64,000 bases of DNA from contig CP038109.1 in the NCBI GenBank assembly GCA_004519485.1, forward strand, positions 334,001 to 398,000. The letters are read 5' to 3'. Within the stretch, counting starts at the first letter, position 1. Each line of letters opens with the position of its first letter. The notes below the pieces were generated by a model. The model was not told the DNA's origin, ran no database searches, and worked only from the letters and a program-made list of their open reading frames with translations. Shown in pieces: positions 35,855 through 46,076 of the stretch. Origin of the DNA: Nannochloropsis oceanica. Taxonomy: Eukaryota > Sar > Eustigmatophyceae > Eustigmatales > Monodopsidaceae. The translations under genes and the position numbers were made by a program.

Positions 35855-37507
35855 TTACTTCTTGCTATTGTCCTTCTTCGTCTCCTCCCCTCCATCCTTC
35901 TTCTGCTGTTGCTTCACCACGTTCTTCGCGATGGCAATCAACAACTGGTTCAACGTCACGTGCTCCAATTCCCTCAACATCTTCTCCCGATGCCCATCAA
36001 TTGCAAACGCTGTTGCATCCTTCGAAGCCGGCTCTAACTCTATGAATTGCGCCTCGGGGTGCAAGGCCCTTATCTCCCGCTCAACCTCTCTCACCTCCCT
36101 CTCCAACGTCCTCACCACATCCTCTGCATAAAACGCCAACAAAACCGGCAAGTCCTCTTTCAGCCGTGCTGACCCCAAAAACTCATCTTCGTATCTTTCC
36201 ATAAGCTTCGCCGCCAAGTACGTCCCATCAAAATCCACCTCCGCCTTGTAGGCAAACGTGTAGGGCCCAATCCACTGACTCTGCACGCTCTGCACATTGT
36301 CAATACCCGGCCTCGCCATCAGCAACTTACGAATCCCTTCGACTATCTCAGGTTCCACAGCTTGTCCCAACAGATACCTTTCATTCAGTCTAGCCAGCGC
36401 TAAGCCCATGGCTGCCAAAAGGCCGGAGATGCAGCACCCAGCAATGCTGTCGAACATCGGGTTCGCAAAAGCCTGCGACAGACCGATGCCCACAATCGCC
36501 ATCACCACACCAAGGCACGCCCCGGAATCTTCAAGCAAGACCGCTAGGGTGGTCGGATCCCGGATCCTTCGGACATGCTCCCAAAGCGTCAAATGCCTCG
36601 GCTTGGAATCCCTCAACAGTTGAAAGGTCTGGTACAAGACGCTCCCATCGATCGCGAACGAGATCCCGAGCACCCCCCACACGTCCCAGGTGATCTCCTC
36701 CAGTTGCACCGTGGGATTTAACAAATCCGAGAAGCTGTTGCGTAGGGACACACCGGCGCCCAGCCAGAAGGTTCCTAGTGCCGAGACAAGGGACCAAAAA
36801 TATATTGACTTGCCATACCCATATTGGTGGTGTCTATCCGGAGCGGTGGCAGCAGTGCGGATGCCGATGAGCAATAGGGTTTGATTACCGCAGTCAACCA
36901 GGGAGTGTATGCTTTCAGAGAGCATGGCGGAAGAACCACTGTGCAGCCAGGCTAAGAATTTGGCAATGGTTATGACTACGTTTCCCCCCAAGGCGAGCTT
37001 GACGACGTGCTCGGATTTCTCCTTGACCTGTCTGGATGTTTGGGGAAAGGTGGAGGAAATTTCTTTCTTGTCCTTCTTGCTGCCGCTGGTGCTGCTGCTG
37101 CTTCTCTTACTCCCGGCGCTGATTCTGCTTGGTGGGGGCCTAAGCTCGCTGCCGAGGGAAGAGGAGGAGACTTGTGTTTGTAGAAGGTGGATCAAGGAAG
37201 CCCGATCAAACATAGTATTTCGCATTGTTCGATGTGTTCCGGCAGCGGAAGTTGATAGAGAGGGTGCGGCACATGCGTGGTAGGCGAAAGCATGCCGCAG
37301 GAGTGGTTGACATAGGGGGAGGAGATGATGCTGGTTACATGCTGTTTGCCCTGCTGTTTGCCGAAGCCGCCGCTTGCTCCGCAATGGCAGCCGCCGCGGA
37401 ACATCTTGCTCGTAGTCGTCGTAATGGCTGAGACTCAAGCGGAGGAGGACAGGGTCACTGCAGCTCCCAAGCCGCCGCCGCCCGGTTGTGGCGGTGGCAC
37501 GCAGCAT
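35855..37507 (-). CDS. SLC30A9: Cation diffusion facilitator, ZNT9/SLC30A9-like
   Basis: A single exon of 550 aa. A basic, Arg/Ser/Leu-rich N-terminus looks like a mitochondrial presequence. The membrane part starts VVKLALGGNVVITIAKFLAWLHSGSSAMLSE and continues with SIHSLVDCGNQTLLLIGI, which holds the TM2 HxxxD metal site typical of CDF proteins, then HHQYGYGKSIYFWSLVSALGTFW, the ZNT9 hallmark. TM5 has a matching acidic site (LAVLLEDSGACLGVV). The cytosolic/matrix C-terminal domain follows (VEGIRKLLMARPGIDNVQSV). ZNT9 exports zinc from mitochondria. A Lys-rich tail is unusual. Substrate is inferred from the family. Confidence 0.9.
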   Translation of the reverse strand: MLRATATTGRRRLGSCSDPVLLRLSLSHYDDYEQDVPRRLPLRSKRRLRQTAGQTACNQHHLLPLCQPLLRHAFAYHACAAPSLSTSAAGTHRTMRNTMFDRASLIHLLQTQVSSSSLGSELRPPPSRISAGSKRSSSSTSGSKKDKKEISSTFPQTSRQVKEKSEHVVKLALGGNVVITIAKFLAWLHSGSSAMLSESIHSLVDCGNQTLLLIGIRTAATAPDRHHQYGYGKSIYFWSLVSALGTFWLGAGVSLRNSFSDLLNPTVQLEEITWDVWGVLGISFAIDGSVLYQTFQLLRDSKPRHLTLWEHVRRIRDPTTLAVLLEDSGACLGVVMAIVGIGLSQAFANPMFDSIAGCCISGLLAAMGLALARLNERYLLGQAVEPEIVEGIRKLLMARPGIDNVQSVQSQWIGPYTFAYKAEVDFDGTYLAAKLMERYEDEFLGSARLKEDLPVLLAFYAEDVVRTLEREVREVEREIRALHPEAQFIELEPASKDATAFAIDGHREKMLRELEHVTLNQLLIAIAKNVVKQQQKKDGGEETKKDNSKK

Positions 37508-39346
37508 CGCGAGGCGAAAGGGGGGAGGGCCTGTACGTAACGATGATGCTAAAGCTGATCTGTCATTTGGTGCGCGGGGAAGGAACCAGATATATGAATG
37601 AAATGAAAACGAAAGGTGGGCTCAATTACTTGTGAACTATACTTTATGCTGGTTGCGTCGTGTGTATACGTGTGGTTGTATGAAATATGCATCGATGATG
37701 CGGAAATGAGCGAGGAGCGCCGTGCCATTTAAGTCGAGCTTCTTGCTTCGAGGGCCTCCTACATTTTTTCACGTGGATAAGCACCAAAATGGCTGCAAGA
37801 AGACTCGTACAGTAAGTGAAATGACTCTTGATCACTGTCTGTCTAGATACTACGGCCACGAATTTTTCGCACAAGACATTTTTATTTTGCCGCCACACGC
37901 ATGAGACGTCTCATGTCGCACACGTTGGACGACTACCGGTATATTCTAGTTAATCATTCGTCGTCCTGTCCTTCGATTACGCACGACTTATAGTCGTCGT
38001 AGTCGTCCTCAATGGAAATTATGCACGACCATCAGTCGTCGTAGTCTTCCTCAATGGAAATCATGCACGACTACGACTAATCACATGACTAAAGACGACT
38101 ATTGACGACTATCGCAATAATCAGTCGTACAGGCCATTTTTGCAGAATAGTCGTCCATCGTGTGATGAGACGGCCATCAATACCAGCAGGCCCCAAAAAG
38201 AGATAAAGTATCTGAAAACAATACAGCCGCTGCCTTTCGACGGTGCCACGTATTGCCGCGATAATGCATCTTCGTCTTCCTTTCTACAGTGCCGAATTCA
38301 ACCTTGCCTCTTGCTCACTAAGGAGGTTGCTGGACTCGTTGCTCTATCTCACAACCTTAGAATGCATTCTTTCAATCGGGGACTCAGTTAAGGTAAAAGT
38401 TCATTACCTGCTTTAAGACCAAGACCAGCCCTTCGCCAGCGCCTTTCACTCTTCATGGTCTTTCCATTATTCAACTTCCCGTTCCGAAGTCAGGGTTCTT
38501 GACGGCGGCGATAATTGGTTTTGCTCACTTTCATAATAAGATATAAACAAATGTATGCTTGTACATCTTTGTATTGTTCATATCAAGAATAGCTGTCCAT
38601 CGTTCCCCTGCTGATTTGTCGCGGGACTAGTTGTAACAACTGCAGGCACGTGGGTAATTGGGAAACTTAGGGGAAGGACGGTTCATTTTGTTTTTGACGA
38701 GGCTACTGGAAGTAGATATAGCCAGCAGCAAGCATACTGGCGTTCGATAGATGAAGACACTTGACTGAATTACTGCAGCAATTGTGAAATCCTTGAAATG
38801 TTCGCGCATCAGAGTCGTGTATATTGCTCTCCATTTTGCTCTTCCGCCAAAAAAACTCCACCCCACGCGCCTTGTTTTCCTTCCTTTTACAGGTCGGCAT
38901 TTGGATTCGGGATGTCTTACCTCTCCTCCCATGTCGTAAAGATGCATTCAATCGCTTTGTACAAATTTTGTTTGTTTGTGTTGAACCCGTTGCTTTTCTT
39001 TAAGCGAGCGGAAGCACTCAGAAGAACATGCTCGCGGAACGTTGTCGCGGATTTTTTTGTTCGGCCCATCGAATGCTTCAGGAAGGCGTTGCAACTTGCC
39101 AGTTTTGCTTTTGCTCGTTCTTACTTACTCCACCAATGCAACATTACGCACAGCTCTTGCCTTCAAACCAATCTAGATACACGCATCGATATCATGTTTG
39201 TCTACCATCCTCTGGCCTGCATAATTTCGAAACTCATCTGACAACTCACTGGTTTCTCTCTACCCAACCGTCCGCGTATGTGTCGATGCAGGGTTGCGTA
39301 CCTTTGTGAATTTGGGTACCACGGGGCCTCCATCGCCCTCCAGCCC
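37508..39346. other. Long divergent region with a repeat cluster
   Basis: About 1.8 kb between divergent genes SLC30A9 and the kinase. It contains the GACGACT-rich cluster described separately. The plus frame at 38,798-39,241 has no recognisable domain. Otherwise AT-rich with no clear gene. Confidence 0.45.
37928..38135. repeat. 42-bp tandem repeats in a GACGACT/AGTCGTC-rich cluster
   Basis: Two complete 42-bp units at 37,981-38,022 and 38,023-38,064 (each GCACGAC...AGTCGTCGTAGTC...CCTCAATGGAAAT) differ at about six positions, and a third begins at 38,065. Flanking sequence keeps the words GACGACT and AGTCGTC in both orientations, so stem-loops are possible. It lies about 0.4-0.6 kb upstream of the SLC30A9 start. 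Confidence 0.85.
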
Positions 39347-42300
39347 ATGCCGGGTTCACCTCATGTAACCATTGCGGAGGAGGTGTACAATGCGGAGTCG
39401 CCCACCTCCGTCAGCCGAGAAAACCGTTCAGGGCAGCGCAAAGTATGGTTGCACCTGGCATCGTCGTCAGCCAGCTCCTCCTCTACCGACTTATCCGCGA
39501 CCCCCTCCCCAGGTATAGCCCTCTTACGAAAACGCCCAGACCCGCTAACGAGTATTGAGTTCCTGGGCTCCAAATCGCATGCCACCGCCTCGTCCTCGTG
39601 CTCTGCCTCCTCGTCGACCACCTCGTCGTCCTCGTCGTCAGCCGCGTCCCGCTTTCCCTTTATTTCCCCGGTGGAGCCCCTCACGACATTGGCCCGCTTC
39701 CATCGTTCTTTGAACAAGGTGTACATTCCACTGGATGAGGAAGAAGAATTGGAAGTTGTAAGTACGACGGCATCGTGGGTCGGATTATTCGGCTGGGAGG
39801 AGGACATTGTGTGGGAGCTGGGAGGGCGATGCCCGTTGCGCCGGACGAGCATTGATACATAGAATTTCAGCATATGTCTACAGTGCTAATCATTTACTAT
39901 TTCTTACTTTTCTGACGATGTCTTTTTCTTTAAATAGGGAGAAAAGGGCTTCCGCTCCCTGAATGGGAAGGGAAGCAACTTCGCCCTCCTTGGCACACCT
40001 GGCAGCAGCTTGCTCGGCGCGGGTGCATACGGCCACGTGTACAAAGCCATCCATTTCCCAACCATGCGTCGTGTAGCCATTAAAAAGATCCCCAAGGACT
40101 TTGGACGGGCGAACGAATTCAGCAACAGTTTCGCCAGAGAGCTCCGGAACTTGTATAGCAATGTGAGGAAAATCACAGACGAAGCAAAAAGCGCACGAGC
40201 TACGCAGGAGGAAGGGCCCGGAGGCCATTGCCCGTTTTTGTTGACTTTGTACGATGCGTATGTGGAGAAGAACCCGACGAATTTGTGCTTGGTGAGTGGC
40301 AAGGGGAGCAGGAGTGGGAGGAAGGGAGGGAGGAAATGTTTTTTACGCCGATGGAAGGGTCCAAGTCCGGAGATGAAGGGAGGGAAAAAATGGAGGGAAG
40401 GGAGTCGAAGGCCAGAGATGATGTGAGGGACTGCATGGCTGTCATGCCCTGCTTCGAAATGATCATTCTCATTTGTCATAATTTCCTCCACACAACACTT
40501 TCGTATCTTCCATTTTGATGTTATTCAGGTATTGGAGTATATGGAGGGTGGCTCCCTAGAGCAGATGATGCAGCAGCACCCCCGTGACGGCTGCCGGGAT
40601 GAGGGCTTTCTCCGCGAGGTCTGCCACAACGTCCTCAAGGTAGGTAGAATGCAAGAACGCCATTGGGAGAAGGAGGACGGAGATTAGAAAAACGAAAGAT
40701 GCGATGAGGGGGGCGTTTGTAGGGCTTTCTGGGGAACGACGCCCTCTCGACAAGCGTGAACTCGCTCACCTCTTCCTCCCTTCCTCCTTCACCTCCATCT
40801 GTCACAGGGCCTCAACTATCTGCACGAACGACAATATCTTCACCAAGACGTCAAGCCTGGAAACATTCTCCTCACTCTCACGCATTTCGCGAAACTTGCT
40901 GATTTTGGGTTGACTGTCGATGTGAATTCGGCGGCAGACGCCTTGGGCGAGAGCTACTCAGCTGCCGTAGCGGTGGGCTCGGCCAGATACTGGCCGCCGG
41001 AGCTGTGGGGGCCCACGAGTACGTACTTTTGTAGAAGGGAGATATAGATAGAGAGAAATGTAGATATAGATATAGATATAGATATAGATACGTACATCCA
41101 TATCTACATACATACATGTAGATAATAATGCTTGAACATGGCTTGAGATATACTGCTGCTTATTTGGATGCACGTTGTCAACAGGCTTCACTCACCGCTT
41201 CTGCCCTTTCTCTCCATTTTGGTACATCTATATATTTCACCGAAACCTCACAGAGCGACGGGATCCCGAGGGAAAGGGCGATGTGTGGGGACTGGGGCTG
41301 AGCATCATCTCCCTCCTCTGCGGGAAGGAGCCGCTGCATTCGTGCAGCACGCGCTCGCAGGTGGAGATTGAGGTGGCGGATGCCTGGAAGGACGGTAAGG
41401 GTCGGACCAAAAAGCTTGGGGAAAAGAGGGAAGGAGAAGAGTGGGAAAGAGGAGATGGCGTTTGCTCTCTCTACTTGCGTTTTATGATTTTGCATCCCCT
41501 CCTCCATTTATCTTGTCCCCCCGCATGTCGTTCCTTTCCCCGTCCTCCCCCCCTTTTTCCCCCTTAAGCCGTGGACAACAAACGATCCTGCCGGGCCGCA
41601 GCCGAAGCCAAAGGCATCTTCAGCACCGAGGTGCTCCAAGGCCTCTCTTCTTCTTTCCAGAATTTCTTGTCGCAATGCTTGAGAGATCTGCCTGACCGGC
41701 CGACAGCAGCTGAATTACTGCAGCATCGTTTCATCAAGATGTATAACAAGGGTTTATCGCGACGACAGAGGGAGCTGGATGAGGCGGTCCAGGCTCTCAA
41801 GACTCATATTCAAATACATGAAGGTAGGGAGGGGAAATGGCGGTAAAGACAAGGAGCATGGGGAAAGGAAGGGAGGGTGCGAGGCTTATTCTAATGTGAT
41901 CCGATTCAATCACAAATTCTATTTTTATTTCGTGCTCTTCTAGCCGTTTGTGCCGCGCTGGTTAATTTTCAATTCCTCTCCTCCTTTATCCCCATTCATT
42001 CATACAACAGAGTGGAAGATCACCCCACAAATGGTGGAGTTGCTCGCCCGGGAGCTGCGTGTCCCTACGAGTGACTTGAGAGAATATTTGGAGGAGCACG
42101 TCGAACCGGGCCTCATGCGTAGCATGGGTGCCAGCACGGTAGCTGATATCGAGAAGGGGGTAGTGGATATAGTGACGGGTGCTGGGGAGAAGGAGGAGGA
42201 GAAGGAGGAGGGGGACGAGGAAGAAGGTGAAGAGGAAGAGAAGACGGAGGGGGGAGAAGGAGGAGATTCAGAGGCTCTAGGCGCTGATAGTTTGCAGCGA

Positions 42301-42489
42301 AATTTCTTGAACTACTACGATGAGTTGGATAACCTTAAGACATTGGTCATTCCGCCTTTGGAAGAGTTGGTGAGGGAATTGAGGGGGCAGATCATGGAGA
42401 AAGATGCCGGTTTGACGGAGGCAAGGAAAGAGATTGAATTATTGAAGCAGCAGTTGGTAAGGGCATCGGTGGGGCTACCCATGCCATAG
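39347..42489 (+). CDS. Protein kinase, MAPKK/STE-like, with HQD catalytic loop
   Basis: Seven exons (39347-39757, 39938-40291, 40529-40639, 40808-41018, 41254-41394, 41569-41823, 42011-42489) give 653 aa, all in phase. After a Ser-rich N-terminus of about 140 residues the kinase has LGAGAYGHVYKA, VAIKKIP, VLEYMEGGSLEQM, LHQDVKPGNILL, LADFGLT and KGDVWGLGLSII. The catalytic HRD is HQD, and APE is PPE (WPPELWG). Asp, Lys and Asn of the loop and DFG are intact, so activity is likely. The wording is closest to MAP2K. The C-terminal 160 residues are acidic and end in a coiled coil (ELVRELRGQIMEKDAGLTE). The first exon may have an upstream partner; the ATG at 39,347 is the first with kinase-like context. 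Confidence 0.85.
41050..41126. repeat. ATAGAT microsatellite in a kinase intron
   Basis: The intron 41,019-41,253 contains GATATAGATATAGATATAGA-type hexanucleotide repeats followed by the near-complement ATCCATATCTACATAC, so a hairpin is possible. No effect on coding. Confidence 0.8.
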
Positions 42490-42923
42490 AAAAAAGGGTG
42501 TGAGAGAGGGGGATAGGAATAGAGGGAGAGTTATGTTCTGATCCGTTTTGAATGACACACGGCAAAAGGAAGAGAGCAATACGCGGGGAATGGAGATAAA
42601 GGAGACAATAACAGAAAGGTTAAATAAATGAAAATTGTATTTGAGAAAAAGGAACAAATATATGATCAATGAGGCAAAGTTGACAAGGGCGACGTGCACA
42701 GCAGCATTCCAATTTCTCATATATATTGTCGTCGTGCCCTCTCGCAGCTCATCATCAACTCCCGACTTCCCTCCCTCTCTCTTTCCATTCCTCTTTTGTA
42801 TTTCCCCAACAAGCAAGCGGAAGAAAAAAGGGATGGAAAGAAATAACTTAGCACAGCTGTATTTAACTATATTCTCGCGTTGCTTCTTTGTGAACAAGTG
42901 GTTTACGTGCTCTCCAATCTAAT
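42490..42923. other. Convergent 3' spacer
   Basis: About 430 bp of purine-rich then AT-rich sequence between the kinase stop and the eIF2B-beta stop. No gene. Confidence 0.45.
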
Positions 42924-44489
42924 CTAATCCAAATTCGAGTCATCATGGTGATAATACTCCCCCAACAACCGATAGACATAGCTCGTTTGATGTCCCCCCG
43001 TATTGGTAATGTACAAATCGACCAACTCCGGTGGCACATAATCATAGGCCGGGTTCAGAATGTCCACCGTTCCCTCCGCCATTGCTGCAGCCTCTGGGTA
43101 TGGTATCAAGGAACTGGGCGACTTCAAATCATTGAACGCATCCTGGTCATGTCGGTAAACCGGACTCAGCTTGAACAAGCCCGTCACACACACCACCGGG
43201 ACCGACAGCTCCTTGGCTGCCAACGCCGCCATATGCCCCCCACACGGAGCAATTAACCCTCCATTCGCTATCATCGCTCGACAAGGCAACAACACCTGAT
43301 TCACTCGGGCCATGATCGCATAAACTGCACAGTCGCTTATCACCGTCGTTTCAATCCCGCCCGCCGCCAAGCTCTTGGCCATCTCCCTGCCCGCGAGCGT
43401 TGGGGCGGACTCGGCAACAATCACCTCGAATATCCTCCGTCTCTCCGCCGCTTCTTTCAAAAATTTCTCCACCGTCCTCGACCTCCCAACCGTCAAGATC
43501 ACCTCGTTCGCATGAATATGTTCCAGTGCCAGCTCGCATATCTCCCCATAGGCATTATCTAATTCCAATTGCAATTCCCCGATGGCTTCCATCACCGCCA
43601 TCCGTAGCTGAGGCACAGCCACATTCAGCTCGTCCGCCGCCTCCCCATCCTCAGAGAGAGAGGTGGTCGCTAAACCATGTCGCGCCCGATCCTCCCGTAA
43701 TTTGTTGGCATGCTCGTCTCGGATGAGAAAAAGGATACGACGGACAATGTTTCCAATAACAAGTTCAAGAGGCTGGGCGTCGATGAGGGCTTTACCCACA
43801 CGTTTGACGATGCGCATGAGCTCCGCGGCGGTTGACCATCGGCAGGTGCCCATCACGGTCCTATGTGTATTATTTAGAGTTCGGTGTTCGAGATGGCGAA
43901 TGTTAGTTAGCAAAAAAACATGAAGGGGTATTAAGTTAGGTTTTGAGGATATTCCGTGCGGAGGAGTGCCAGGCATCGTTTCTTGTCTCAGGGGCGGGGC
44001 GGATAATGAGACGGGGGGGTAAGGAGGGAAGTAATGCGAGCCCATGTGTCAAGCAGGCATTGCAAGCGGTGGTGGGTGACAGGGCGTGCACTTGCTCATA
44101 ACCAGCCTTGTTCATGGTGAGGATGAGGAGTTCGAAGCGGAGCACTTGGCGGCAAGACTTCGGCTGCCGGCCTCATTTACTACGCCAGCTTCTTCCCTTC
44201 CCACCCCTTGCACCACTTACTTGAGCAATTCGATCGTCATCTTGGCGCATTGCAGGGAGCCTACCACCTTGCGCCGCTGCAATCTATCATCGCCACCGGT
44301 ATGGGGTGCATGTGTACGGGGGCGGGGGCATGAGTATATGCTGGTAAGGCAAGTCTATCCCGCCTCCCCTCCTTCATTGCAAACCTCTTCTCACCTCGTG
44401 ACGAGAAAGCGAAATTGGCCATGCACGTTCGGCCACGTGGACAACCAAGTGTCGAGATCTTTTTTAGGGGGCGTGACTGATGAGTCCAT
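42924..44489 (-). CDS. EIF2B2: Translation initiation factor eIF2B subunit beta
   Basis: Three exons (44489-44395, 44283-44221, 43860-42924) give 364 aa; human is 351. The spliced N-terminus joins to VTRLQRRKVVGSLQCAKM and IELLKTVMGTCRWSTAAEL, matching the plant/animal helical domain. The Rossmann-like part has LVIGNIVRRILFLIRDE, ANEVILTVGRS, IVAESAPTLAGREMA, VISDCAVYAIMARVNQVLL and GLIAPCGGHMAALAA. eIF2B exchanges GDP for GTP on eIF2; beta, with alpha and delta, forms the regulatory core that reads eIF2-alpha phosphorylation. Start at the Met of MDSSVTPP; further in-frame sequence upstream looks like leader. Confidence 0.93.
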
Positions 44490-44715
44490 CGCTCCTGCCA
44501 GTCTATGGTGGGGTGTGGGACGGGATGGGTGGGTGATTGGTACTGGTGGGAGGAGGAGAGGTCTGAGAATCGCCGCCTGAAGGAGAGGCCGAAGGCGAGG
44601 CATCACTTGTACTCTAGGTACCTCGCGTGCTTACAACAATGACCTTAACAAAATTAACAACAACAATTCCGACAACACTCCTGATCAGAAGCACTGACAG
44701 ACCCGTCGTCAACCC

Positions 44716-45210
44716 ATGTCTGACGCTGCGCTGCCAAATGTTGGACCTCTAATGGCAGCAGCTAGACTTCAGCGCTGCATCCCAAAGCTGCTCCTGCTCC
44801 TACTCCTCGAGCTGGTGGTTATTGCAAGGGCATTTATGCCATGTCCTATCCTGCTTGCAAATGTTCCCCATGCCTCTGCCTGCATGGCTCTCCAGGCCAC
44901 TCCCTTCTACCGTTTGACGAGGCACGCTCTCACTCAAAGCGATCGGGCCACAATCACCATCAGCATCGCAGATGGTCGCACCTTCGTGCTACAAGATACC
45001 TGCCCACCCACTAACCACTCCTTGTTACACGCGGAAGTGGATCCGGCAATTTTGTCAGTGCAGGACCCTGTCTTCGGTACTCGTTTTGACCTACGAACGG
45101 GCCGTCTACGTGGGGCATGGTGCCCGAACTCCTGGTGGGTCCGGCGGCTGTTCAAGCCGGCGGACCTCGTGCTACTATCGTCATCAGCGATATTGGCGGG
45201 GGAGGATTAG
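44716..45210 (+). CDS. Small plastid-targeted Rieske-like protein lacking cluster ligands
   Basis: A single exon of 164 aa. A polar start leads into a strong hydrophobic stretch (LLLLLLLELVVIARAF) ending in the Ala-Phe plastid motif, then a small beta domain: ITISIADGRTFVLQDTCPP...VFGTRFDLRTGRLRGAWCP. This follows the Rieske-ferredoxin pattern (a first CxH box, a second CxxH box followed by GxxFDLRTG). The first box keeps only Cys (DTCPPT) and the second CPxH reads DPVFG, so no [2Fe-2S] cluster can bind in the usual way. The plant thylakoid protein PSB33 shows the same ligand loss beside FDLRTG, so a structural role near photosystem II is possible. It faces eIF2B-beta with only 226 bp between starts. 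Confidence 0.7.
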   Translation: MSDAALPNVGPLMAAARLQRCIPKLLLLLLLELVVIARAFMPCPILLANVPHASACMALQATPFYRLTRHALTQSDRATITISIADGRTFVLQDTCPPTNHSLLHAEVDPAILSVQDPVFGTRFDLRTGRLRGAWCPNSWWVRRLFKPADLVLLSSSAILAGED

Positions 45211-46076
45211 TCGCCGTCAGAGGCGGAGAGTCAAGCGTATGCTCGACTGGATGATGATTCGTAGCTTCGTTCCGCTAAGAATGTGCATATGTGAGTTAGC
45301 AATTAATATCATGACGAATGAGCGATCAGGATACAAACAACCTGTGCATTATCTCATCGCCGGCATTCCGTGAAAGATTTTTTTTCTTTTCGCTACAAAA
45401 ATGGACAATTTCACTTCGACCATCCATGGTCCGGCCCTTTTCTTGTCCCTTTCACCCGCAACTCCAAAACTCATTTCGAACACAGCATACACATTTATCT
45501 CCCTTTGATTCCATTGGATTCCCTCTCTCGACACCCTGTTCGAGACCGGGAATGAAATCGAAGCAGATCGCCGTGTATATGTCCTTTTCACCCCTCCCTC
45601 CCTTTACGTCCAAGGAGGACCACCACAAAAACACAACAATTATTGGTCGGAGTAGGGGACCAACACTGTTTACTCGTCACCTCCTTCAGGAAGTTTTATT
45701 TATCAATGGAATGATTGACAGTTAAATAGGTAAATATAGGGATGTACTATTGTATGTCTCTATCTCTCACACTTATCTATCCCTCATTGGTCGTTTCCCC
45801 TCTGTTCCTCTACCTCTACCGCATTCCATTTTCTACCGCCAAACGCATGTAAAACTATGCATGCAAAAATAATGTGTTGCCGCAGCTTTTGACTGTTGAT
45901 TCTGATTCATTTCTGCCTCCTATCATCCTTTTATCCCTCCCTTCCGCCATCTTCCCTTGTCGATTTTCCATCATTTTGGCGTCTCATTTCTCCACTCTTC
46001 CACTTCACCGTCTCACTCTTTGCCTTCATTTTTGTTCTTACCCTATCCTACTTTCCCAAACGCCTACTCTCTCCCT
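45211..46076. other. Convergent 3' spacer
   Basis: About 870 bp, pyrimidine-rich (runs of T/C at 45,740-46,070). Several overlapping frames exist but none with domain evidence. Probably 3' UTRs. Confidence 0.45.

Noticed and set aside
38798-39241. 147-aa plus frame near the kinase
   Set aside because: No recognisable domain, unusual composition compared with neighbours and no splice link to the kinase.
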